NCBI RefSeq assembly: GCF_905475395.1
Contig: NC_058341.1
Span: forward strand, 31,821,501-31,885,500
Length of the DNA stretch: 64,000 nucleotides
Reading direction: 5' to 3'
DNA from: Chrysoperla carnea
Lineage: Eukaryota > Arthropoda > Insecta > Neuroptera > Chrysopidae
The position numbers and the translations under genes are program-made. Position 1 is the stretch's first letter; the number at the start of each line of letters is the position of its first letter. Positions 24,344 through 34,900 of this stretch are shown here, in pieces. The notes below the pieces were generated by a model that was given only the letters and a program-made list of their open reading frames with translations, searched no databases and was not told the origin of the DNA.

Positions 24344-27300
24344 GTAAGTAAAAAAAGTATTTGAAGTTTCTAGTAAGTATTAACGCAAAATGAGAGAAGA
24401 AATTATTCTCTCTCGTGTCCAGAAAGAAAGCAAACTTCGTTTCGGACCCAATAAAATTTAGCTAGCCAACTAAACTGACATAACAAACTCCATCATACCT
24501 ATTATGAAGGATTATTTCTCAACTCACATTTCACCTCAATTTTAATTAGACTAAATATTGCCCATTTTGCTTCGAATCTCATACCTACATTGGGGTGGAG
24601 GCGATGTTTAATAGAAGCCAAACGGGACCAACATAGTTTAGAATTTTTGAAATAAATTGTTTTTTTTCTACCACAAAAATGTTTTAGTCTCTTATATTTC
24701 GAAAATTTTGAGGTAGGTATATGGCGAACATTGTAAGAAACAAAATTAATTTCTTTAAAAAAAAATTAGTCAAGTTTATGTGATTCCATTTTTGGACCTT
24801 TTTATTACAAATTTTTGTTAAGGATGTACGAACGCCAGGGCAATTTTGGATAAAAGGCTTGATTTTTTTGTATGATTAGCTCTTTAATAAATCCCATTTT
24901 ATTTCTCGTGACAATATCAGGTTTTCAAATCTAAAACAATTTTTCTTCCATTTCTTACGTACTTTTTTGTTACCTGTTTAGAGAAATGTGGCTATGTAAA
25001 ATATGTTCAGAAACTCGAGAAATGTGGAAAAAATCGGGTGCATGGTTTTTTCATGGTCTACCACAATATGTTCTACCGCCAAATTCGAAATTATTACAAC
25101 AACAAAATCAACCACATACAAGTCATGTTGCTTCCATCATACAGCATAGTACGAAATTTTCAGCCGCCAATAAACAAGAAGATACAGGCGGCGGAAGTTC
25201 TGGATCAGATGATGATTGTAAGAAATCATCATTTTATTCAAAACCAACTAAAGTTGTTAAAGATTTAAGTAGTGAACGAATTAGTGGATCATTTGATCAT
25301 CAACAATCGTACCACCAAAAGAGTCCTAATAGTCGACAAAGTACAGTGTCTGAAAGTGGTACAACTCGATCAACGTTAAGTAGTGTGACATTTTTTGAGC
25401 CACCTCAATATATACCGGGTGAACAAGATTACGAGCGTACGTATAGTTTATCTGGTAGTGATTCGTTACATAGAAGAGATTCAATAACAAGCAAAAGTGA
25501 TAATACCTCAAGTGCAGATGATAAAGCATCGCTTAGTAATATTTCGACGTTAAGTGGTGGTAGTAGTTTACAGGTATGTTTTTTTTTTCATATTTAAAAT
25601 CTTATTATTTAATTTACTCCAAAAAATGGAGTTTAATTTACTCCAAGTTAGAAACCTTTTTAGTTTCGTTGCAACCGTCTGTTTAGTAACATTAGATATA
25701 AATCCCCAAGTTGTAATTTTCTTCCTCTGAAATAACAGCAGAACCAAGATGGGTTGGTCTATAATCATCACAAGGGATAAGCGTTGATACAGAATATAAG
25801 CATTTATTTTTTCTAGGGAATACCCGAAGCACACATTAACACATGTCCGCTAGATGCGTCAATGGGAACAATTGAGTTAACGATACATTACGATTCATTT
25901 TCGAATGTTCTACATTGTACAGTGCATAGAGCTAAAAATTTAACACCAATGGATATAAATGGTTTATCAGATCCATTTTGTAAATTGAATATATTACCTA
26001 CAAACAATCCATCAACACGTTTACGTACGAAAACCGTGCATAAAACACGTAATCCAGAATTTAATGAAACTGTCACATTTTATGGTATAACGGATAATGA
26101 TATTATGAAAAAATCATTGCATGTCTTAGTTTTGGATGATGATAAATACGGTTACGATTTTATGGGTGAATCAAAAATCGCATTGAATGGTTTACGTGCA
26201 CAAAGTTCTTTGAAGGTATCTATACTAATATTAGAAATGCAAATATTTGCTTGTTTTTAAAGAGTGGTCAAATAAAAGGTATACATTTTTAAACTAAAAT
26301 ATAGTTTTTTGATTTAAAAACTTAGGCGTGATACATGTGAATTCGTAGAGAGGCAGGTGGGTTTTTTTTAACTCCAAAAGCGACAATTTCTATGTTCAAT
26401 CAGATCGAATATTTCCTAATAAAATCGATGAAGCTTATGATCAAATGGTCTCGTGAATAAGCAAAATTGCCGTTTTGACTTTTCCAAGTTGGAAATGTAA
26501 ATGAAATCACTGAAATCATTTTAAATGTCTTAGTTCAATATCTAAAATTAAACAAGTGAAAACAAACAATTGACTGAGTTAATTTCTGAAATACCATACA
26601 TATACAGATAAAGAAAGATAGTCACGCTTACACACAAAGTAATAAGAGTAACTTTCTTTTCACTTCCTCAGCAGATAAAGTAGGTAATAAACAAACACAT
26701 ATACATTATGTTTGTAACGTACAAATTAAAAATATATACATTATCTGTCAAAATACTATATTATGTTTCTAAAAATCATGTTTCAAACAAGAGTTGTTTA
26801 TTTTTTTATTAGGAACATTTAAACTTTTGTTTTATCTTTAACGGTTTACAATATGGGTCCTACGGACCCAAGATCCATTTGACCTATGTTGCTCATTTAC
26901 GAATTTGATCTCACTGTTTATGTACTAACCACGCTATAACATTTCAGCTTGATATCTTTTTTCGTTGTTGAGTTATCGTGTTGGCAGACGGACAACCAGA
27001 AGTTGACTAATTATTGGTGACTTTATGAACACCTATCCCAAAATTTTGTTCGTAGCATCAATATTTTAATCGTTACAAACTTGGGACAAAACTTAGTATA
27101 CCTTGATATATTTCATATATGCATGGTATAAAAAAATCATTGATATCTTACACCGTTTTGTTTTTATTTCAATTTAAGATGTATAACCCAAATTTGATCA
27201 GACTTTATGTCTAATTATCTTTATTTCATGATATAACTGAGCCAATAAAAGGATTGGCGTGATTTTTGATGGCAGTTAGAAAATCGAAGAGTAGCATACG

Positions 27301-28239
27301 CTATTTTTTGTCGCAGGAAAATATCTCATCACTTCAGAAAAATACTTATTTTATAATAACTGAAATATGCTTAATTTATTTTATAATCCTCAGTTTTTTA
27401 TAAAAAGAATCAACAACTGAAGAAAATTGTACAAAAATTGTCGCCGATGTCTCAGTGCCCATCCTTTAATTTCTCTTTGGACCCTCAATAATTTCATAGC
27501 AGCGACGCATATCATGACAAAGGAACAGAATATGCATATCATCTATGCATATTATGACAAAGGGAACAGGACAAGGTAAATTTAATAAGAAAATGTATAT
27601 TGTAGGTGTCAGCCACATTATGTGGTCCATCACCAGCTGGAGACTATGCTCCTGATACTGAACATATTTGTTCATTATGGGGTGACGTACCAAATACACG
27701 TGGACAAATACTATTAGCATTAACCTACAGCACAAAAAAACGAGCCTTAGTAATTGGTATAATTCGATGTTCACATTTACCACCCATGGACAGTAATGGA
27801 TTTTCGGATCCTTTTGTTAAACTGTGAGTATAATTTTAAATTTTAGGAATTTCTCCTTCGCTAGTGAATTTTTTGTTCAAAATTTTATTCGAAAAACTTT
27901 TAAATTTTTACGAAAAATATATATTTTTATAATTACAGACATTTATCACCAGATCCACATCATAAAAAATATAAAACTTCAATTAAATGGAAGACATTAA
28001 ATCCTGTATTCAATGAAGAATTTACATTTGAAACACGGCCTAATGAATTAACCACACAGAGCTTACGGTTAACTGTTTGGGATAAAGATTATGGTAAAAG
28101 TAATGATTATTTAGGTGGATTAATTTTAGGTAGTATGTCAAAAGGGAAACGTTTAAAACATTGGTTAAATGTAATTAAGTTTCCTGATCATCGACACGAA
28201 GCTTGGCATTATCTTACTGAAGATATGGTCACTGATTAA
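24014..28239 (+). CDS. Rph: Rabphilin (Rab3/Rab27 effector), C-terminal 612 residues, five exons
   Basis: Rabphilin is a cytosolic protein recruited to secretory vesicles by GTP-bound Rab3/Rab27. Its tandem C2 domains bind acidic lipids and calcium. The spliced exons are 24014-24343, 24982-25573, 25817-26215, 27606-27823 and 27939-28239, all with GT-AG borders and matching phases, ending at TAA 28237-28239. Numbering from the first visible full codon, residues 1-70 are the Rab-binding helix. A FYVE-type zinc finger has cysteines at 71, 74, 89, 92, 97, 100, 115 and 118. The Rab-contact motif SGAWFF is at 128-133, followed by a Ser-rich linker to about 320. C2A (about 324-440) has D353, D359, D414 and D416. 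C2B (about 472-605) has D502, D508, D561, D563 and D569 in canonical spacing. The N-terminal exon with the start codon was not found. Family identity is firm. Confidence 0.93.
24982..25573 (+). CDS. Rph: Rph exon: end of zinc finger, SGAWFF motif and Ser-rich linker
   Basis: Acceptor CCTGTTTAG ends at 24981 and donor GTATGT starts at 25574. It begins [10 protein letters not shown], supplying the last cysteine pair, followed by [12 protein letters not shown]. The rest is low-complexity Ser/Gln/Asp sequence, as expected for the linker between the zinc finger and C2A. Confidence 0.92.
25817..26215 (+). CDS. Rph: Rph exon: C2A domain
   Basis: Acceptor TTTTTTCTAG ends at 25816 and donor GTATCT starts at 26216; both ends are phase 0. 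It encodes the complete C2A, with [12 protein letters not shown] (loop 1) and [12 protein letters not shown] (loop 3). Loop 3 is one residue shorter than in typical synaptotagmin C2A, which may shift the last calcium ligand. Confidence 0.93.
26551..27133 (+). repeat. Dispersed repeat family A, copy 5, inside an Rph intron
   Basis: Starts AACAAGTGAAAACAAACAAT and ends GCATGGTATAAAAAAAT. It lies in the same orientation as the gene, within the 1390-bp intron between the C2A exon and the next exon, and makes up over 40% of that intron. Confidence 0.85.
27606..27823 (+). CDS. Rph: Rph exon: C2A-C2B spacer and start of C2B
   Basis: Acceptor ATATTGTAG ends at 27605 and donor GTGAGT starts at 27824. 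Contains [14 protein letters not shown] and the C2B loop 1 motif [13 protein letters not shown]; its last Leu codon is split. A roughly 27-bp block (CATAT-ATGACAAAGG-AACAG) is duplicated just upstream, at about 27508-27572. Confidence 0.93.
27939..28239 (+). CDS. Rph: Rph terminal exon: rest of C2B and stop
   Basis: Acceptor AATTACAG ends at 27938. Encodes [20 protein letters not shown], the basic patch of C2B, then [14 protein letters not shown] (loop 3) and the C-terminal HEAWHYL helix typical of rabphilin and Doc2 C2B. Stop TAA at 28237-28239. Confidence 0.94.
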
Positions 28240-28486
28240 AATTAAATATATTGTATAAAAGAATCTTTTCTATGATTTTAATATTTCTCAAAAAGATCCC
28301 GTAGATAATTCCAAATTTTAATTGAATGAAGAACCTCTTAGAATAGTAAAGATCGGCGAAACCGTATTAATTGAAATGATATTTTAAAGGATTAGGAATC
28401 GATTTAAATTTGGTATTGCGGTTTCTTGTTGTATGTACAATATTTAATTACGGATGTGAATGTGCACTTTTAAAATTGAAATTTGA
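28240..28486. other. Rph 3' flank
   Basis: Presumed 3' untranslated and flanking DNA. No canonical AATAAA is obvious close to the stop; ones at about 28620 and 28654 lie within the element that follows. Confidence 0.4.
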
Positions 28487-28492
28487 AGGAAT

Positions 28493-28858
28493 ATACAGGA
28501 TGATCTATAATTGACTGCAGACCTCTTCACTTTCTGAATAAGCTGATAAAAAAAAAGAAAATTGTCTTTGACAAATTTGGATCTGAGACCTAATTTACGA
28601 GATAATTAACCAAATCAATTAATAAAAAATACATTCATTCAAAAAAATTCATCCAATAAAACACCATTTAAACAGAAGATGTACTTTATCATAGTGTAGG
28701 GGAGTGACCTAAACACAAAATTATATTTGTTTGGTTTGATTAATTACGTCGTAAATTAGGTCTCAAATCCAAATTTGGTAAAGAGTATTTTCTTCTCTTT
28801 TTTTTTAGCCTATTTAGGAAGTGAAGAGCTCTGCAGTCAATTATAGAACACCCTGTAT
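28493..28858. mobile_element. Inverted-repeat element (MITE) with likely 6-bp target duplication
   Basis: The left arm from 28493 (ATACAGGATGATCTATAATT) and the right arm ending at 28858 (reverse ATACAGGGTGTTCTATAATT) match over about 120 bp each. They share GACTGCAGA-CTCTTCACTT and TTGGAT-TGAGACCTAATTTA. AGGAAT flanks both ends (28487-28492 and 28859-28864). It has no coding capacity. The intact ends point to a fairly recent non-autonomous DNA transposon. Confidence 0.8.
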
Positions 28859-29300
28859 AGGAATTAAACTTACCGGCTCAAAACCTTTAATATGAACTCT
28901 GGTAGAGTTTTTAATTGTCTGCCACGATTCAAAAATGATATAGAATCTTTCTTTAATGATATAGAACGATTTAAAATTTTGAATCGTCGTTCTAATAGGT
29001 AATATATAGTTTTTCACTGAAACGATTAAAAATCATTTCTTTTAAAAAAATCTCGAAAACAGACGAACGATTTGAGGTAATTTAGACGTAAGGTAATTTA
29101 ATAATTATTAATATTATTAAATGCTTAAAAATTGATATAGAATGATGGGTACTCAATTTTAAATTTACTATATGATAAAACTATATTTTGATGATCCTTA
29201 AAAAACTTTCCATTGTTTCTTAAGCCATTTTTTAAAACTTCAAGATATTTTGGAAAATTAGTTGGGAAAAAGATATATTTACTAATACCTATCCTTACAT

Positions 29301-29923
29301 ATTCAGGGTGCTTTTTTAAGTTGACATATGCTTGAAACTAGAAAAATAAGTTTTATCGATAAAGATGCTGCAAGCAAACTTGATCCAGGTTGCATGCGCA
29401 ATGAAGAGCTCACTCTATTCTATTTGTAAATAGATAGATGAACACTTTAAATTAGAAAGTTGTTCTCGATTAAAAACATTTTATGTTCAACATATTTTTC
29501 CGCAAACCGTAAAGTTTAGGCAAAAACGGATAGAAAAGTTTTACCCAAATTGGTTTTTTCGATTCTAGGCACTGTTCGAAAAAAATTTTATCATAAAAGT
29601 GGTTTGTTTTTCTATAAAGAGCATTTTTGTTCAAATTGAAGAAACGCGCAAAAGGCTATGATATTTAGTTTCTATAAAAATATTTTCAGCAAAAAATGTT
29701 TGCGTTTTTATAAAGAACAACTTTCTAATTTAAAGTGTTCGTCTAATATTAGCCCATTATGAATTAGAGGAAGGTTTTAATTGAACCGGAAAACTTGAAT
29801 TCAATACCCGTGTAAGATGTGTGCCAATGAAATTAACATTTTTCTTTTGAAACATCTTCCTCGATTAAAGTTATTTTTCGAGTTTCATGCATATGGCTAG
29901 TTAAAAAAGACACCCTGTGTAGG
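29301..29923. mobile_element. Second, larger inverted-repeat element
   Basis: The left end ATTCAGGGTGCTTTTTTAAG, with TTGACATATGCTTGAAACTA, is matched in reverse by the right end CACCCTGTGT. An inner block, GAACACTTTAAATTAGAAAG at about 29429, recurs in reverse at about 29719-29748. Arms are roughly 180-200 bp and more diverged than in the 28493 element. The CAGGGTG ends suggest a related family. No target duplication was found. Confidence 0.7.
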
Positions 29924-31689
29924 TGTTTGTATATTTGCCCCAAATGAAGTTAAGACTTGTTCAACTAAATGACTATTTTATTAAACTGCCTAATTATTCA
30001 CTGATAATTCTAAAAATCGCCTAATATTTTTTTAGGATATTTTAGCTTTTCTAAGACAATAGAACTAACAAATATATTATTAATTTATGGAAAAACGGGG
30101 CTTACACAGGTCTAGAATACATTCGGAACAATAAAGTAGAAATCGTAAGGAACCAAATCACATGTCACAGTTACAGCTCCAGTCAGGTAGTGACACCTAT
30201 TAAAAATAATATGATAATACATACCTATGTCATTATACCAAGTTAGGTAGGTCAAGAAGTTTGGCATAGCTCGAAAAATTTGGAAGAAGACCAAACAACC
30301 ATAATTCAGAGTGTGCCATTATAAAACAAAAGAAATATCGGAGTTTGTCTAGAGCAGAATTATAGTCATTAAATCCGCTGTTGACGATTTAGTCAAGTTA
30401 GTTAAAACACTTCAACAATGAAAACTTCTAAATTTCTAACTCCTGATCACTATTTCAATTGTGCCTTTATTAAAACTAGACATCCAATATCCAATTAGAT
30501 CTGGCATATTCCATGCCTGGTTTTAATTTTTTTCTTTAAATTAATACTTGATTATCGGCATAAAATAATATTGTAAAAATATACCTATAGCACCCACCTT
30601 GTAAAAATTTTTTTATTCAAGTAACAGTTTGAATAAAAATTAAAAACGTTTTAGATTCCATTTTGTTAGATAATTCAGTGTTCCTCACGTGTCACGTGTC
30701 GAACAGCCTACATCTATAACCAAAAACACTTCCCGAAAAGAAATTCTACCCATGCCGCATAGTTTTAAAATTAACAGATATATTCGCGGAGATGGAAGCT
30801 TCCATAAAGAAACAAGTATGTGAAGCCCTTTTCAAATCCGCTTCCATTTTGAATGTGGAAATTTATATCCATTCTAAATATTTTGTTTATTCCCAATAAT
30901 TCTGAATACAGCACTTTTACTTCACTATATCGTTCACTATCCTTATCCATAACTCAACAATATGTCGACACACAAACTAAAAGTATACTTTGCCGCGTCT
31001 GTAAATGGATAACTCTTATTTACAGCAGAGTAGATTTAAAAAGAATTGTTGATTCTCGATTCCTATTTATAATTAGTTGTCTATTACATATTTAATTTTC
31101 ATCTAAAATCTTAAATCCTGGTACCCAAAGTAGGACTATTTTTTATCATTTCCATATTTTTGTTAAATATTGTTTAATATAGTTATGATAGATAAATCCA
31201 AAATATTGATTACAAAAATTGTTACAAAATAATGTTAAATTTTATGGACTGGTTCATGTTATAGTGGATATATATTTAAAATACAAAGCCTTAATTTTCA
31301 ATAAATATAGTTTATTATCGTTAACCGATCTGGCGATCCAGACGTTAAATATATAATGTAATGAAAAATTTGTTAGATTAGTGAGGATCACGATGTTTAA
31401 AATTTAAAAAAAATGATGTTACAGATATTAGAATTAAGAAGCCAAATAAAAAATAAAATTTGTACAGAACGAATAATATCTGTACAATTACTTATAAGAA
31501 TAAATTCTGATTTTAATTATTTTAAATAATATAATTACAGATTTAAACTTAAAGAATATCCCTCTCACGTACTTGTATCAATGTCCCTACGCCCCACTCA
31601 AACAGATGATGAAATACCCGCAAGTACAGATAGCGTCCTATCTCAAGCATTGATTTGGATTGCTACTGTGATAGCTTTCTCTTTGGTCA
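29924..31689. other. Non-coding, no gene recognised
   Basis: No exon or RNA gene supported. Two overlapping CACGTG cores occur close together near 30687-30700. Confidence 0.5.
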
Positions 31690-31965
31690 GGCTGATTGAT
31701 TATTACAGATTAAAAGATACCACGAACTGTCTGTGCTTCATTTACACTCCATTGAAGCGTAATGTGGTATCAAAGTCAAGCGTTAGGTCGTGGTAACGAA
31801 ACAGAAGGTAGCTTTGGAGAGATTACACTCGAATACTGCTTTCAGGCGACCTAACGCATGTGTATGAGGCCACATTACAGATACATTCGTCAAGTTCCGG
31901 TAACTTGATCAATTGCAAACACACGTGATAATAGCCACACGCTTTGATGATAATAATCAATCAGA
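31690..31965. repeat. Nested inverted repeat, possible foldback element
   Basis: Outer arms: CTGATTGATTATTA at about 31691 and TAATAATCAATCAG at about 31951. Inner arms: 31758-31790 and 31847-31879, which share CGACCTAACGC and CCACATTAC in reverse complement. A further CCTAACGCGTGTG block follows at about 32030. The 71-codon frame at 31581-31796 runs into this structure and is not credible as a gene. Confidence 0.6.
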
Positions 31966-34900
31966 ACCTAACATTTACTTCCCGGCACATCATTTCGGCA
32001 GCCAAAACGCATCCCGGTTAATTACCGGAACCTAACGCGTGTGATTAGAGTGGACCCTTTAACAGAAAAGTTATAAATATCGTATTCTGAATTTATCCAA
32101 CCATTAATGTGAGTTTCTACAACAGTGAATTATTAAAAACAAAACGCACAAATAGAAATTGAAAGAATTTTTAAAGGTTATATTTTGAGACTGATTTTAC
32201 TGCCTGTTTGTAATTGCATCACAATAGTTGTGGAGACGCGCCTTTCTTGAACTTGCTAAAATAACCTTTTATATTTGTATCAACTAGCCACGGCCTTTGC
32301 TACAGATACCCACTTGGAAAAATCAATTCAATGAAGGCGGATTCCTTGTCATACCAAGACCACTTTAATTTGTAAAAGAGTTTTTTCGATTTCTTTTTTA
32401 GAAGATAATCATGATAAAAAATATTAGCACAACGATGAGACATATATAACTATGTAAAAATTATGATGCTTTTTCAAATAATTTTCCACTAGATGGACTT
32501 CATTTAAGTTAAAAATTCTTCAAATTTTATTATAATTACCTTTTCACTTTTTAAGTAAAGTAAAGTGTAATAATTAGAAATGTACATATTAGCAGAAATT
32601 TTTATCAAGTATTTGCGGTTGTCAACTTAACGCTATAACAGATTACAGACAGTAACTAGTATGAATTGAAAGAAGCTTTTTTTACTTTGGTACAGTCAAA
32701 GATGTAATAGATTAACCCGCCAGCACTCGTGTTATAAGCATTTGGATTATATTTTTGCCACTATATTTTACTTATTTACTTAGATCTAAACTTTAAAACA
32801 AAAAAATTTACATAATAATATTTAACGATAGCTACACATACTTATAATTAATATAAATATGTATGTAGCTTAATTTTGGTCATACTAGTTACTGCAATCT
32901 GTTATTGGACTGCGCTTAGCGTAAGTCAGCGGGTTAGGTATTCTCGATATCGTGGAAGATCGTATTTGACTGTTGTAGATTTCATCGGATTTGTGGACTG
33001 TCGTGAGAATACCGAAGTGCAAATTGTTGTGACACGAACTTCTCGTGAACGACTTTGTCAATTTGTAGCGGACAGTCGCTTTTGTTTTTAAACGAATTTT
33101 AGTAGCCTTTAAGAAATACCAGTGTAATATAGATAAATAAAAATTTTACGACAGCGACATTAAACTAGAAAGTTGACAACTGTACCTACAATTATTCAAT
33201 CATTTTCAAAACATTCTTCATCATTCAAAGCTTCTAAAACTTTTTTATTTTATGCGAGTTAATGTTTAATAATAATAAATTGTAATCGCTAAATTACAAA
33301 CTGTATGTTTTTCATGTAAATTACAATCCCAAACAATATGTATATAAGCTAAATTGTGCTAGAAAATGTCGAAAGTATAGAATAACGAGCCTCTTAGTTA
33401 CGTTGCATTTCTAATTATTACTACTATCTTAGAACAAGTCGTAAATAAAACACAGATTTCTATACAAATTTTTCAAGATAACTATTTGTACATATTTAAT
33501 GCATTAAAGAAAGAGTGTACCACATAGAATTTCTAATTTCTAATGCATCACTTCACCCATGACTTCTATATTTTAACTCTCGTGGAAATAACTATCAGGC
33601 CAATCAGAGTGGGTATAATGAAGTTACAATTACAACCAAGTAGTTTTTTCTCCCAAAATTAATTCGTTTTAATGATTGAGAATCCACTCCAAATAGTTAT
33701 TTGGAATATATTAATATTATTTAATATGTAATATATATGTTATTCCATGAGGGGTGGGGGTACTCTTTATAATGAAGTGACGATAAAAAGGGGCTAGCAC
33801 CCCTGTCTTGAAGTTTGTTTCTGGTTGATTAGAAACTTAGGGCGTCTAGGTTGTCCAATTCTTTTGACACATTGTCAATGAATTCAGAACCCCCATGTTA
33901 TAAATTACATCTTGACCTCATAACCGCCCTAAATGATTCACCCTGAAAGTATGAAGATTTCCCGTATCCTATTTATGCCACAGTAAAACTCTATCCTGTA
34001 TATGGTCGCCTTTACTTACTTTCAGGCTAGTACATTTAGGACAGCCGATAGTGCAAGGTATTATTTTTAACAAAAGGATACTAAATTCATTGCAAAACTG
34101 TTATCTTCAGAATTATTAGTGGAATATTGATTTTGAGCTCGATAGTGCTGATCTCAAGAACTAAAAAAAAGAATCGGTTATAGGCAGAGAAATCATTTTT
34201 GCTAATTAATTAAAAAGGGTCAGTAAAACAAACTTAAAAAGGTAATATCGATAATAAGACAATTCTATGTGGTAAACTAAATCATTAATTTTTAATCACA
34301 CAAGAAGTGTAGAAATCTGTGGTAATAGTAATTCTTCGTTATGTATATTGACAATCAGAAATAAAACAGCATAAATATATTATGATTTAAAAAAAAGTGC
34401 TAAGCAACATATTATATGCTTAATAAATGTATTATATGCAACAAACTATATATAATATAAAATAAAAAAATATTATATTTGAAAAATAAAATAAAAAACT
34501 GTATTTTCTCTAAAAATAAAACAATATTATATAATGGTCCTTATGTAGTTTTATTGAAATTATATAATTAACAAAAACATACTGTTTAATAATATTAAAA
34601 TTTGGTGGAAATGTTTCAACATTGCATAATAACGATATAATTAACAAGAGTCTTTGTAATATTTTTTTTTTAATAATTGACATTTTATAACAAATTTAAG
34701 GAGAATTATTATCAAGGTAGGTGAATTATTATTTAATGGTAGTGTCCTTTTCCCTTTAAATAAATAATCACGAAAAGTGGGTTGTATAAAATTAATTACC
34801 AATATTTAGATTTTATTTCAATTCTTTATAATAAATATTATAGAAAATCGCAAAACAACTTTTAAATTAAAACTTTATACATTTAAATATAAATTCAAAA

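Noticed and set aside
31581..31796. 71-codon plus-strand frame with a hydrophobic middle
   Set aside because: Runs into a nested inverted repeat; no conserved feature.
32876..33091. 71-codon plus-strand frame in a GC-richer island
   Set aside because: Arg/Val-rich product without a recognisable domain, and no adjacent exon found.
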